This document shows positions 32,430 to 45,310 of a DNA stretch of 64,000 nucleotides, one piece after another. Numbering within the stretch: the first letter of the stretch is position 1; each line of letters begins with the position of its first letter. The position numbers and the translations under genes are program-made. The stretch lies in NCBI GenBank assembly GCA_009667805.1, contig CM019067.1, forward strand, positions 163,357,073-163,421,072, in the 5' to 3' direction. The DNA is from Leptobrachium leishanense. Taxonomy: Eukaryota; Chordata; Amphibia; Anura; Megophryidae. The notes under the pieces were generated by a model that was given only the letters and a program-made list of their open reading frames with translations, made no database searches and was not told where the DNA came from.

Positions 32430-33350
32430 ATTGCATGAGCATTAACATTTGCTGCGGCGTTCACCACATATTTGTAACGATTCCCCAGGACAGACCTGGT
32501 AGTATCCCTGATAACAGACCTCTAACCCACCGATCCTTAGGATGGTCGGGACTCGGGACCACTAAACCTAACCTAACCTCTAGCAGCCACACAGGCCAGG
32601 GAGACAGCACCAAGAATATACACCACAGACTGAGATCAAAATATGTTTGTACTGCGCTATAGTATATGGCAGGATGGAAGTGCACCAGCAGTAACAAGCA
32701 GTGGAATATACTGTACCAGACAGGGGCGCAGAGCAAGAGTAGTTGTTATAACAAAACCGGGTCAGCAATGTTTAGGCACTTGCACTGCGCTACTGTATAT
32801 GGTGAGAATCGGCACACACCAGTAGCAACAGGAGGCAAACAGAACAGGCAGGGAGTACACAGAGAGAATAGTCAAATGGCAGGCAATGCCGGCAACAGAT
32901 CGGGTCCTCAAAACAAGCAGGGTAAGTAACAAGTATACTTCTGAGAAGATACGCTATTAGTGTAGGGAGGAAGCCGACTGCGCATTTTGCATCGCTCCCT
33001 CTACACTAATAGTGTATCTTCTCAGAAGCTTCACACAGCGCGCCGGTGTATGCAGCGTCTAACAGCGTGGGAGACGGGAGGCTGCGCTTGTTGGTGGATT
33101 CAGGAATCAGGTGAGTATTAGAAAGAAAAGAAAAAAAAGTTTTATTTTATGTTCCTTGGGACATTTAAAAATGTCCTCGGATTTTTTTTTTTTTAGAAAT
33201 GGTGGTCAGTCAGTGGAGGCTTCTTGGATCCTGGTTGTGTGGGGGTCTGCCGTAGCTGCAGGTGCAGTGACTCGCTCCCTGCGCCACCTCTCTGCCACAT
33301 GCACCCGGTAGCAGCTATGTCACCTGGCGGCTGCATGCTCCTCAAGGGAT
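32430..33350. other. Unidentified interior of hAT E1
   Basis: Not shared with E2. It holds a strong hairpin at 32938-33028 and otherwise nothing I can name. Confidence 0.4.
32938..33028. repeat. 32-34-bp hairpin
   Basis: The arms 32938-32969 and 32995-33028 are inverted copies (cttctgagaagatac... / ...gtatcttctcagaag) with a 25-bp loop and about one mismatch. Confidence 0.8.
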
Positions 33351-33690
33351 CCTTGGGAGGCCCCTGCGGGCTGCCCTCTACAGTGCCTGATTAGAGGGCC
33401 TCATTTGCTTGATGTTTTAGCAACAAGATTTTTTTATCCCATAGGCTTCAATGTCAAAAATATTTCAATTTTAATTCAATATCTAATAAACCGTTGCTTA
33501 GAATATTCTGAAGTAAAGAGTCTCTTTACTTTTAGCTTTTTTTAGGATTTTTAAAGCATTTTTTTAAAAAAAATCAAAATTATTATTTTTCTTCGAACTT
33601 TTTGCGAACGGCTTGAAATGTTCGAAATTCGCCGAATGGGCGATGTTCGAATCGAACTCATGTTTGAATCGAACTGAACGCCCATCTCTA

Positions 33691-33698
33691 GTTATGAC
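33691..33698. repeat. Target duplication of hAT element E1, right
   Basis: gttatgac, the same as 30533-30540. Confidence 0.88.
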
Positions 33699-34669
33699 AT
33701 CATGACATTATGATGTGCACGTCTCCCAATGGTTAATCCAGATTTGACCTACATTTCTTTAGTTATTCTGGGCAGGGCTTAGCCAGTAGTGATGGGCTGA
33801 ACACCACCGTGTTCGGTTCGCATTCGAACACGAACATTTGAAAAAGTTTGGATTCAAACGCGATTTGAACTCAATGCAAGTCAATGGACTCGAACGTTCG
33901 ATTTTTAGAGTGCCCTCCAAGAGGACATATATGCAAGATATTTGCAATAAAAGGTGTATGGGGGTCCGGGTAGTGCCCTGGGGGACAGGAAACAAGGAAA
34001 AAATAGTAAAAAAAAATCATTTTTGAAGGAACAGTGATTTTTCCATGAAATAAAGGTTAAGAATAAAAATGAAAAATTCCTTCAAATATCATGCCTAGGA
34101 GGTCCCCATAACCTGCCCGTGAAGAGGCGGATTTGTAGGATGTATAGAAACATTTCAAAAGAAAAAAAAAGACATTTCAAATGACGGTAAATGTTTTTCC
34201 TTTAATCTATTAATAAACAACTGCTTGGGGCGGCAGCCTGTATGAAAAGAGGAGACGTTTTAATTCACGCAGAACAAGTTTAGTGATTTTTTGGCTAAAT
34301 TATGGTGAAACTTATGCAGGTTTTGGATGAAAGTAACAACAGGTGCATTAAAATTGGACCTTTGGTGCCAGCTAGTGCCTTCACACATCCGTAACCCCTC
34401 TGAGGTATTGTGGAAGAGTGCAGGGGTGGACTCTGCATACAACTATTAAAATGATTGGAATCTGGTACACGTGTCAGTGTAGCCAAATATTGGGCCTTTG
34501 GTGCCAGCTAGTGCCTTCACAACGTAACCCCTCTGAGGTATTGTGGAGAGTGCAGTGGAGGGGGTTTTGGTAATGCAGAAGAGATCCCCGATCTATTCAT
34601 TTACATCAGCATCAGGGGATTGATAGCTGCTGATCCAGGACTGATTCATTTTTATAAATGTCAGCCGGT

Positions 34670-37600
34670 CTACAGACACACTCTTTTGTCTGTGACAAAA
34701 CCTCCAGCGGCACTGAACGTCCTTTCAGAAAGCATGCTGGATGAAAGGCAATTTAGTAGCTGCATAGCATTTTGGCTAAGTTCTGGCCAGTGATCTAATC
34801 TCAACACCCAGTAAGCCAGTGGATCATCTGCTGTAAAGGTATCCAGGTCTGCCCTTGCCCCTAGGTAGTCCTGCATCATATGGTGAAGACGCTGGCAATG
34901 GGTGCCTACATTTGATGTCCCTGGGCATCGTGGACTAAAAAAATTGGAAAAGGCATCAGTCAAGTGGCCCCCTTCACCGCTCTTCCTCTGATCAACCGCA
35001 GCCTCAGAAGCACCTGTGTCATCACTTGGTAACCTACCAGTGCCTGGAAAGGTGTTACACAAGTGTCGCTTTAGAGCGTCCTCAAGTTGTTTCATCCTGT
35101 GCTCCCTCTGTGAGGGCAGGATGAGCTCTGCAACCTTACTTATTTAAGTAGTGGGGGCATTGAAGGTGGGGATTCCTCAAGGGAGGGTTTTGTGTCCTCA
35201 GAAACCCAAGGACTAGTACGTGGCTGGGAGGAGGAAGTGCACGATACGGTCATCCTCATCGACCAGGAACACTCGGAAGCTAATGCCACCTCCAACCTAC
35301 ACTGCATGGGCTCCCTTATCCTGCAAAGCCTGCTAAAGGACCCCAGGATTCGTGCTATCAAGGAGAGGGATCATTACTGGTTGCAAGGGTTGCCAACCAG
35401 TAATGATCCCTCTCCTTGATAGCACGAATCCTGGGGTCCTTTAGCAGGCTTTGCAGGATAAGGGAGCCCATGCAGTGTAGGTTGGAGGTGGCATTAGCTT
35501 CCGAGTGTTCCTGGTCGATGAGGATGACCGTATCGTGCACTTCCTCCTCCCAGCCACGTACTAGTCCTTGGGTTTCTGAGGACACAAAACCCTCCCTTGA
35601 GGAATCCCCACCTTCAATGCCCCCACTACTTAAATATTCCTCCTCCTCATCCTCTCCTGTCTGATCTGAGAACCCGCAGGAATGCTGTCTGCGTAAAGAC
35701 TGGGGCCTTGAGAGCTAGGGAAGTCCTCCTCTTCCTCCCACTGCTCTGCCTCTTGTGCCACATCTATAATTCCCCGCAGAGTGCACTCCAGCAGGAACAC
35801 TAAAGGAATTGTGTCAATGTGTCCTCGTTGCCTCCTCAAATGGTGACAGTACAGTACATGCATCCTTGATCATCAGCCACTGCGGGGGGAAAAAAAACAA
35901 GTTGACCTGAACCTGTCCTTGTGCCATACACACACAGGTACTCATTGATGGCCCTGTGCTGCTTGTGCAGACGCTGCAGCATTGCCAATGTCGAGTTCCA
36001 CCTGGTGGGCATGTCACAGATCAGACGGTTTGTGGGAAGGTGGAATTCTCTTTGAATTTCTGCCAGGCGAACACTTGTTGGGAATGACCATCTGAAGTGG
36101 CTGCAGACTTTTCTGGCCTGGCTGAGAAGCTCTGCCAGCCCTGGGTACCTGGTTAGGAAACGCTGTACCACCAGATTTCGGACGTGTGCTATGCATGGTA
36201 CATGCGTAAACTTACCCAGGCATAGGGCGGAGAGAAGGTTCCTGCCATTATCACAGACGACCATTCCCAGCTCAAGATGGCGTGTTGTTAACCATCCCTG
36301 CGCCTGCCCCTGCAGAGCTGACAGAATTTCCGGCCCGGTGTGGCTCCTGTCCCCTAAACAAACCAGCTCAAGCAAAGTATGGCATCGTTTTGCTTGAGCC
36401 ATTGCATAGCCCCTGCCTCGCGTCGGTTTAACTGCCACCTCGCCAGAGACAGAGAAGGAGGAGGAGAAGGAGGAAGAGTAAGAGGTGGTGGAGCAGACAG
36501 ACCTCATATAAGCAGCTTTCTGGAGGTGTGGTGAGTAAACAAGTTCCACCACAGAGCCTCGTCCTGGATCCCTCCCAGCTGCAAGCAGAGTTACCCAGTG
36601 TGCCATGAAGGAAATGTAACGGCCCTGTCCATGCTTGCTGGACCACGTGTCTAAAGTAATGTGCACCTTGCTGCTGACTGCCTTTCCCAATGACTCCATA
36701 ACATTGTCTTCCACGTGCTGGTATAGTGCTGGAATGGCCTTCCATGAAAAGTAATGGCGTTTTGGAACCTGCCACTGTGGTACAGCACATTCGGCAAATT
36801 CACGGAAGGAGGCAGAGTCCACCAGCTGGAAAGGCAGCAGCTGTGATGCAAGTAATTTTGCCAAGCTGGCATTTAGACTCTGTGCAAGGGGATGGTTGGG
36901 ACTATATTTTTTCTTAGGCTGCAGCAGCTGGGGCAATGAAATCTGACTGCATAAATCTGCAGATGATGGGATGCTGTCACATTCTGAGGAAGGACCTGGT
37001 ACACCCATTACTGTAGCATCATCCCTGTCAGTGGAGGTTTTAGGCAATGACATGGCAGGACATATAGTGGGGGGTAGAGACAGATGAGGATGAGGAGGAG
37101 GACCTATGCAAAGTGTTGTACCAATGGGATGCGTGGCAGGTGGTCATATGTCTTATCAGGCATGTGGTACCCAAGTGTGTGATGTTTTTCCCACGCTTGA
37201 TCCTCTTCAGGCATAGCTTACAAATAGCAACGCTGCAGTCTGCTGCACATTTTGTGAAGAACTCCCAGACAGCAGAGTTCCTGCACTTTGAGACAACAGC
37301 GCTCTGTACCTGAGCAGCTCTGACTTCTGATTCCTTGGACTGGCTAAGGTTGGTCAAAGAGGACGTTGTGCTTTGTTTTTGTTGCGCCTCCTCCTCCTTC
37401 TTTGTGTGTCACTGGCAACCCCTCCCTATAGGCTGATTTTACTCCCTTCCTCATCCTCAGAGTTTGAATCAGAGCACTGGAGTTGCTGCGCATCCTCAAG
37501 CAGTATGTCACTGTCATTGTAGTCAAACAATTCAGCCGACTCCTCCGTGTCTGATGGTGAGGCTACGGCAGGAGTAGCTGTGGACATGGAGGCTGAATTA

Positions 37601-37873
37601 GATGTTTTGGCAGCTGAGGTGAACTGTAAACCACTACAAGCCTGGCTGGCATAGGACTCGGAGGATGAGGATGGCCTGGTTAGCCAATCCTGCAAATCCT
37701 CTGTATGTTGCTGCTGCTTAACGGCCAGCACCAGTTAGAAAGGACAAGCGTGCCCCTGCAGAGGATGCACCACATCCACGACGATCAGGGGCACAGCCTT
37801 CTGACACAGAGGCTGCTTGCCCTCTTATCTGTGTCTGGGACCGTCTGCCTGTCCTTTTTGGTCTTTCTGACAT
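34670..37873 (-). pseudogene. hAT transposase with BED zinc finger, broken
   Basis: It would excise and reinsert the element by an RNase H-like DDE mechanism. It begins MSERPKRTGRRSQTQIRGQA (37873), then an acidic Ser-rich stretch (SDTEESAELFDYNDSDILLE). The BED finger is at about 37280-37120 (SAVWEFFTK...CKLCLKRI...CLIRHMTTCH). The DDE core reads KVHITLDTWSSKHGQGRYI, GMVVCDNGRNLLSAL, VPCIAHVRNLVVQRFL, MPTRWNSTLAMLQRLHKQH, then IKDACTVLSPFEEATR. The C-terminal dimerisation region is DPLAYWVLRLDHWPELSQ with SERTFSAAGGFVTDKR, ending at 34670. Several frameshifts (near 37430, 37050, 35870) and a palindrome inserted after KERDHYWLATL inactivate it. ZBED-type host genes derive from such transposases, but the terminal repeats show this is the transposon itself. 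Confidence 0.92.
35141..35636. repeat. 243-bp-arm palindrome inside the hAT transposase
   Basis: The arms 35141-35383 and 35394-35636 are inverted copies around a 10-bp loop, and both encode the same 63-residue peptide starting MSSETQGLVRG with no difference I can see. The right arm is the native transposase sequence in frame. The left arm is an inverted duplicate that separates DHYWLATL from the downstream KVAELILPSQREHRMKQ. Confidence 0.92.
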
Positions 37874-37884
37874 GGTGAGTGATA

Positions 37885-38830
37885 TATAGATTAAAGATAT
37901 ACAGAACTCTGATTCAACTCTGGTATAAAGATTGGAGATATGCAGAACTCTGATTCAACTGTGGTATATAGATTAAAGATATTCAGAACTCTGCTATAAG
38001 TCAGCGATTTTACTGATATTTTCCTTGCAAGGCTGCCAATGTCCTCTACTCTCTCTCTGATTCACTTCCTCTCCTGCAGGCTGCAACACCCTGAAACCTG
38101 GCAACACCCAGATTCAACTCTCAATAGATAAACATATGAACTCTGATTAAACTGTGTTATTGTATGGTATCTAGAATTAGATTAAAGATATACAGATTTT
38201 CCAGAACAAAGCTTTAAATCAGTGATACACCCTGATAGCCTTTGCAGTGCCAACACACAGATTCAAATTTCCAGAAATCTGCTACAACTCAGTGACACAC
38301 CCTGTCCCTGATAGCTGGCAGTGCCAAGACAGAGATTACAATTTCCAGAAGAATGCTATGCCTCAGTGATACACCCTTATAGATGGCAGTGCCAAGACAC
38401 AGATTTAAATTTGCAGAACTCTGGTAAAAGTCCGTGATACACCCTGATGGCACTGCCAGCTGCTGCTAACACACAGATTCAAATTCCCAGAACTCTGGTA
38501 TAAATCAGTGATACACCCTGATAGCCTTTGCAGTGCCAACACACAGATTAAAATTCACAGAACTCTGGTATAAGTCAGTGATACACCCTGATAGCCTTTG
38601 CAGTGCCAACACACAGATTAAAATTCACAGAACTCTGGTATAAATCAGTGATACAGCCTGTCCCTGATAGCCTTTGCAGTGCCAACACAGAGATTCCAAT
38701 TTCCAGAAATCAGATATAACTCAGTGATACAGCCTGTCCCTGATAGCTAAAAGTGCCAACACACAGATTCCAATTTCCAGAACTCCGATATAAGTCAGTG
38801 ATACAGCCTGATATATAAAAATCAATCTCC
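37885..38830 (-). repeat. Degenerate tandem repeats upstream of the hAT transposase
   Basis: Two types: gattaaagatatacagaact-like units of about 60 bp (37890-38000) and about ten units of 60-75 bp containing cagtgatacaccctgatagc and cagtgccaacacacagatt (38160-38830). They lie between the gene start and the right terminus, where hAT elements often keep transposase-binding repeats (inference). Confidence 0.8.
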
Positions 38831-39178
38831 TCTCCTCTCTGATTCACTCCTGCAACAAACACACGCTGGGGCTGCGGGGAAGCCTTATATAGTGTGCTGC
38901 GGGACTTAGCTCTTTGAGCCCATGATTGGGCAAAATTTGCCCAATCAGGACTCTGAGCCATGATTGGCATAGTCTTGCACCTGTCTTGCACCTAACTTGT
39001 GCTTAGGTGCAAGGCTGTAGCCAATTACAAGCTTCAGGCCAGTGGAAAAGTGCATTGTTGTCCATTGTAGTGCATTGTGGGCGAACACACGGCTAACACG
39101 CGGAAATGTTCGATGTTCGCCGAACGGCCAATCTTCAAATCAAACTCATGTTCGAATCGAACCGCCGGCCCATCCCTA
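38831..39178. other. hAT E2 right terminal region
   Basis: Non-coding end rich in gttcgaa/ttcgccgaac words, matching the right end of E1 (33590-33690). Confidence 0.75.
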
Positions 39179-39405
39179 GTAGCCTAGCCAGTAAATTTAG
39201 CTTAGCAGATGAAGTTTGGGGAACATCCTCGGCATAATGCACAGAAACAGTAGGACTTCCCCAATCATCGTCCGCACCAAAAGGATTAGATAAAGAAATC
39301 ATTTGTAATTTAATTCACCTTATAGTGTTTATTAAGGCAATACATCTTACCAGTTTTGATTTGTGTTTGTGGATTCCTTTGGTATGTTCTTGGATAACAC
39401 AGCAA

Positions 39406-39800
39406 CGTAATGTATTATTATATTTATTTATTGTTTATTAAGCGCCAACATATTCCGCAGCGCTGTACAAAGATGCAATGGGTAAAGACAGGACAATTCT
39501 ACAATACATACAGGAGGCAGGTCAGTATTCCTGCCAGCAGATACAGGAGGACATGAGGGCCTTATTCCCGTGGGAATTTACAATTTCGATGGGTGAGGGG
39601 ATTAGAAACAGGAGGGGGGGACTGCAGTGATGAGTTAATGCAGGGAGAGGTGAGTACCGTTTTTGGGTCAGTCGGATGTCTTGTTAAGGAGTTAGGCTTC
39701 CCTAAGCAGAAGAATCTTTAGGGAGCAATTAAATGAAGCCAGATTTGGAGACAGTCTGATATTGAGAGGAAGCGCACTTCATAGGGTCAGCACCAAACGT
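39406..39800 (-). mobile_element. Retroposon 3' end (GCGCCAACATATTCCGCAGC type)
   Basis: An A/T tail (tattattatatttatttatt) is followed by aagcgccaacatattccgca and gcgctgtacaa, a word I recall as very common in frog transcripts, in reverse as a 3' terminal sequence with tail. It reads as the 3' end of a LINE or SINE on the minus strand, 5' truncated near 39800. No coding frame remains. Confidence 0.6.
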
Positions 39801-40922
39801 ATAGTGAATATCACTGAATCAACCTCTGCACTATCGAGACAAGAAATTTCATAAATCTAGGCCGATGACAAGTATCATTTCAAATAAATAATACATAAAG
39901 CCCACTACTGGGAAAATATTATATAAATATTATATAAATATAAAATGAAAAGTAATAGTTTGGAAACCGTTTGTAATAATAACATGTGTCATCTTGTGCC
40001 AGCACTTAGAAAAGTGTTACATATGTCAGCATTAAACTGACAGGTGGGCAGACAGATTAACTCATGGTCCATCAGATAGAAGATGAGATCGAGATTTATC
40101 CCATTTACAAGTTTTTCAGGTGTTCGCAATATCTATACTGCCATTAAAACGCTCATCATTCATTAATACTTTTTTCATCTCTCCTTTAAAAGTGCTACTT
40201 GTGTTATTTTATAAAGTTATATGCAAGAAGCACAAGTTCATACTGACCATAAATATGTTCTTAATAATCATATCTTCTCTCAAATGACCTTGGAAGAGTA
40301 AACACAATTTAGAAAACTTGTCATCATAGTTTGAATATGCAATTCCTTCAATTAGTTTTGTTAATTAGTATACATTATATTCAAGCTGAGGTTTTACCCA
40401 GTCTCCATAAATTAGCCAAATGACATTCTTGTCCATGTCCTTTCAAATAGTTTTCAAGGCAATTGTACATGCATTTTCTAAGATTTATGTACCCTATTGA
40501 GAAAGTGACACTTAAAAAAGTTTTAACACTAGTCTTAGGAAATTGCAGTCAATCAAATTTTGTACCTAGGATCCTATTTTGCCACGTCTTCTAGGGACAA
40601 GCATGGTTTTCACTGGTTTGGTTTGCTGTCTTTCTTGCAGAATGCTACAACAAAGTTGTATTTTCTTTTTAAAAGATTAATATTTTGAAAAAAGATAACA
40701 AGCACAAAAGTCTGGAGCTACACAACAGAGAGAGCCCAGTCAAAGGCTTGGTAAATCCCAGTGTGCTCTACTGCAAGGGGGGTAGGTTAGAAGTCTTTTA
40801 AGCTTCCTGTCTTATCTCATTCAGCTGCCTTCTGTTATCTTGAATAACCTGGAAAACACCCCCTGCCACCTTATCAAAACATTTCCTCCTCCACCTCATT
40901 AACTGTTAACTATTGTATAAGT
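39801..40922. other. No recognisable feature
   Basis: AT-rich unique-looking sequence. Confidence 0.5.
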
Positions 40923-42163
40923 TTAACCCCTTCACTGCAGAGGTCGTGTGGGGAACCTCCTAATTGACTCCCGCTATATGCGGGGGACGTTCTCCACATG
41001 TCCTCCACTTGCAGGGAGTCTCTGTCCGGGGTCCCACGGCGTTCTGTCTTCAGCAAAGCCAGGCGCTGAAGATAGGCCAGCCCCGACGTAAATGACGTCA
41101 CCGCACAATGCGCGATAATGTAATTTCAAGATGACCCCCCTGCAATGCCGGGAGATCACCTGAAAGAGGGGAGATCCTTTAAAGTGGTGCCTGGTTTTTA
41201 ACCCTTTAATTGCAAAGATTGCGATCAGGCTCTGGTGGGGGGCCCGCCATCTTGGATGACGGCTCCACCTCTGGGTTCCCCCTCAGCTCCTGACATGTCG
41301 TGCATAGCACGATGATGTCAGATAGCTGGGGAACCCCTAGCTGCCTGGGAATTTCCCAAGGAAATCCCCTGGTGGAGATATGGAGCTCCTTTGAACCCCG
41401 ATATCTCCAAAACCGTGGCAGCAAGGGTCATGCATGGTGTCATTTAAAGGTCTGAGCATGGCCTTTCGAATGATACCAAACATGACCATGTTCAAAGTAA
41501 AAAAAAATAAAAACATTTTTTTTTTGTGTTGTTTTTATTAATGCAGCAATATTGTTCACATTTCAATTATAAGGTGAACAATGATGTAGCACTAATGATT
41601 TTTTCTATGGGGTGCGTTTGCAAAAATCACGTAATTCCCCCCAAAAAATATAACGAGTCCCCATTTCTAATTTTTGTACAAGTGCACCTCATAGAAAATA
41701 TAACCGTAAATGCTCATGTGAAAAAAATTGGAAAAAAACACCTTACACGCTGTAGATCAGCCCTCAAAATTTCCACTCACCTGCTTGCATTTGGCGAGTG
41801 GAAATTACATGAGGGCAAGTGGGAATGCAGAGGCAGGGCTGGATAGGGGTTAGGTGGGGCAACTAGTGGCGAGTAACTCTTAAGGCCTGGCTAGTAGCTT
41901 GGGACTTGAAATTTTGAGGCCTGCTGTAGATGATTAAAAATTCAAATTTTATTGCATTTTTGTTATAATACACAGACAGGACATGACGTATACATATAAT
42001 AATGATATATTATGAATCTGCTGGAAAAAAATAATAATATATAAATAAATATAAATAGATAAATAAAACGTGGCTTCTAAAAGCATGTAAACATGATGAG
42101 CAAAAGCGGCAAAAAATTAGCTTGGCACACAGCGGTGAAATGGCTCAGCAGGGTAAGGGTTAT
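40923..42163 (+). mobile_element. TTAA-flanked non-autonomous transposon, copy 2
   Basis: Begins TTAACCCCTTCACTGCAGAGG and ends ggctcagcagggtaagggttat, where the right TTAA has become TTAT. The internal order is as in copy 1: hairpins in the left half (for example around 41288-41345), gatgataccaaacatgacca-like block near 41470, ttaatgcagcaatattgttc near 41540, ggacatgacgtatacat near 41975. No transposase. Confidence 0.78.
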
Positions 42164-45079
42164 GCACAACAATAAAGTAAAACATTTCCCCAGATTTTAG
42201 TAAATGTTGCATCATGGGAAAAATCCACTAAATGGAAACAGAAGATAGAAAAAGATTATTTTTGTTTTCTTTTATTACATGCAATCAATTCAAGTGAAGA
42301 AAATAAAACAGCAGCATTTGTTTTAAAAGGCTGTTTTGGTTGTAATGCATAAGTAATCTAATTACAGCTTATTTAAGTGGTAGGGTCCCTTTAATAAGCC
42401 ATAGGCAGTGGCATATCATTCCTTACAATTTCTTGCTTGTTTCAGCTGCATCTAACCTCGCCACTACCAATATTGAGCTATCTCGAGTTTCAAAGGCACC
42501 ATCTGGTGCCCCTATATCGAGATATCTTGATGTGCTGTTCGGCAGTCCAAAATTAAATTTGTTTGCTGCAATCGAATTTCATTAGCTTCTGGGCTGCAGA
42601 AGGTGTCCCCAAAGTTTTTGCCCTGTGGGCATAATGTCCAAAGAGCTAAAACTGTAAAATCGCCAGCTGAAATCTCTGAAATATCAGGCTTTCAGACGTT
42701 GTCAGCAGCCGATGCAGGAGAAATAGAAGAATATAGATCTTCTGGTAAAACCTGTGTAACTCAATTTGGCAGTAGATGGCGTCATCTACTGGCCAAATAG
42801 GTTATTACAGTATTAGATATATATTACTGTACAATTTATTAAAAGTGATTTTTAAGAAAGAACACTGGTTTCTGACAATGTTTTTTTTTTAAATCACTTG
42901 GTAGTAAAGGGGTTAATAAAAGAATAATCTGTTTGGAACTAGGAGTTACCTTCTGCTCTTTTTCTCTTTATTGTATTTGGCGATAAGAAGAAGATATTAT
43001 TAAAAATCTAATTAGATAAAAGTTGGATACTTGATCTAAGATTTTTATATAAAAAAAATAGAATAAATTAAATCCATTGCTAAGTCTTACTTATTAATGA
43101 AAACATCCTCCAAAAAATAAAATATAATGGATTTTGAAACAATTGATTAAAGACATTATCTAAAAGACAGCTGAAGATGCAAATCTGTAATTTCCCATCT
43201 GAAATCTTGCTTCATTACCATTGCACCATTTGAATTCTTCCTAGATGAATAAAAATGTCTTTTTGGCTCAACTTGTTACTGAACTTAGATTGTAAATTAC
43301 TTGTAGTAGCATTTTATTTGGCCTCAAATTTATATTAAGGCTATGTTTAAGGTGACAGATAGGCTAAAATCGCATTTAATTATTCTTTTCTTGCATGTCC
43401 ATTGTCTGCTGGAGGATTGTTGATTTAAAGGTTAAGTGTAATAGTGTCTGGATTCTTCATGTAATCCATGCTATTGTGGAATGTGACTATCATTTTAATG
43501 GATCTCATTACATTTTTTTTTCCACAGACTCCTACAGTACAATGATTTCTACAATTGTTACCCAAGAGGATGTTGATTAAAAGATAAATGTATCATTTAT
43601 TATTCTTTTAGCTGTTTCAGACATCAGACCCATTTCTAGTTGAGTGGGGGAAAAAAGTGATCTCTGGAATCTCGGTGCTTACAAAGCAGGAATATGATGC
43701 GTTATTAACTGCTAGTCAATTCTAGCTTTATACAAAGCTTAGCATAATTTGTGTAATGGTGTAATGTTTTTGTAGCAGTGTGTTACTTATGTGATTTATT
43801 AATGTGTGTTTTCTTTTTTGCATACACATTCTGGCTGACAGCCAAACATAGTTAATCATGCAAGTGAGATGAAAATATGTCAATATCCAACTAAGGACAG
43901 TGACATCACCGGCCAGAAACAAAAACAATATATAAACCTATGAAACTGCATCAAAAATGTGCTATACAACACACAAACTACTAAGCCACGGGACTAAAGA
44001 GAAAAGTCTACTGAATTGAGCAGGACAGAAGAGTTGAAGTTTCGTTGGAGGCATTGATTGAGTTATTACTCACATGTTTTAAACATATAAACTGTCGGAT
44101 ATAATCTCTGCACGTGAATACAACACGTTATATATTGGATTTATCAGCCAAGCCTCCAATATGTCTATATTGGACTTACTGGACCTATCTCGGCAGTTGC
44201 CTCCAATATATCAGGGATTATGATTTCATAAGAAATCCATACGAGACACAAATATCAATCGTTTATATTTCTTAGAAATTCTCCTGAATTCTTTTAATTG
44301 TCTGTGTTTTGCTTTGAAAAATACAATAATCAATAATCGGATAAAAATATATATATATTTATTACGTATACAAAAAAGTTTCAAATCTCATATCATAGAC
44401 AAAGATTTATAAACCACAATCCATCAGCATATAAAAACTAGCTTCACAATATATGTATCTCCGGTTAGTAACTGCATATATAATTAATATCATTTACCTT
44501 ATCAGTTAGTAACTAATACACAAATGGTTAATAAACATTTCTGCTTAATACAACATGCATTTCCCAGCAAACAATGTTTAACCAGCCAGCTCTTATAGAT
44601 ATATATATATCTCTATGCTACATGGATCAACAAAAGATGAGCTAATTTAATGATAAGTAATAAAAACTTATTTAGTGAATCCTCCCCTAATCTCGAGAAT
44701 TAAACTTCTAATCTTTTGCTTTTTATTTTGTAGTTATATAATTCCTTGCTTATTAATTTTAATCAGAGATATTTCCAAATTCAATATATATTGGTATCAA
44801 TCTTACAACATTTCTTTTAGAAATAAATCCTTATATCCACTTCTTCATATTTCTATCTGCAGAATAGAAATACTTAGAATTTTTGGAGTTAGCCAGTATC
44901 TGAGAAATCTCAGTCTACGTTGCAAGAATATCTACAAATATATATAATTACATTAATTCCTTAATTTCATACATTACCTGTCCAATTTGGATAAGTCTGC
45001 CTTGGAATTCCTGATGTAATAATTTTGGACTGTGTGAAGATTATTGATATCAGCTAATCAATGCATGTGAGTTAGAGAT
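42164..45079. other. No recognisable gene
   Basis: AT-rich sequence. Around 44100-44215 the word cctccaatat recurs in both directions, and TA-rich microsatellites occur at 44345-44360 and 44600-44612. It could contain an old LTR or DNA element, but I find no paired ends. Confidence 0.4.
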
Positions 45080-45310
45080 TTGGTGAGAGTCAGAGGTTTG
45101 GTGAGAATCTTGATTGCCTCATGTCTTGGGATCTGCCTGCATCGTGGTGTGAGTCTGAGTTTTGGAATCTTGGACTCTCAGAGGGTCATGTATAATGCAT
45201 TTCGGTGTGAGTCTCTGAATGCTGGAATCTCGGACTCTCAGAGTGTCATGTGTACTGGACGTCTGAATGCATTGCGGTGTGAGTCTGAATGCTGGAATCT
45301 CGGACTGATT
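45080..45310 (+). repeat. Short tandem repeat, unit ~65-85 bp
   Basis: Three to four units containing gcattgcggtgtgagtctga, then gctggaatctcggactctca, then gagtgtcatgtgtac. Confidence 0.75.

Larger units (their letters stand above)
30541..33690. mobile_element. hAT non-autonomous element E1
   Basis: Starts tagtgatgggc and ends gcccatctcta, with an exact 8-bp duplication outside. Subterminal DNA is full of ttcgaa/cgaac words. The left ~450 bp (leaving out the nested insertion) match the left end of E2 at 33787. There is no transposase: the interior at 32430-33350 is unrelated to E2 and unidentified. It is interrupted by another hAT at 30699-32034. Confidence 0.88.
33787..39178 (-). mobile_element. 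hAT autonomous-type element E2
   Basis: 5.4 kb with termini tagtgatgggctgaac and ggcccatcccta. The left end matches E1, so the two are one family. It carries a BED-finger hAT transposase in minus orientation and a repeat-rich region between the gene start and the right end. The 8-bp duplication is no longer exact (ttagccag / gtagccta share the core tagcc), which suggests an older insertion than E1. Confidence 0.85.

Noticed and set aside
36191..36917. Plus-strand frames opposite the hAT transposase
   Set aside because: Shadows of the transposase on the other strand.
34670..37873. Domesticated ZBED host gene
   Set aside because: The frame is broken several times and sits between hAT terminal repeats, so it is the transposon's own decayed gene.
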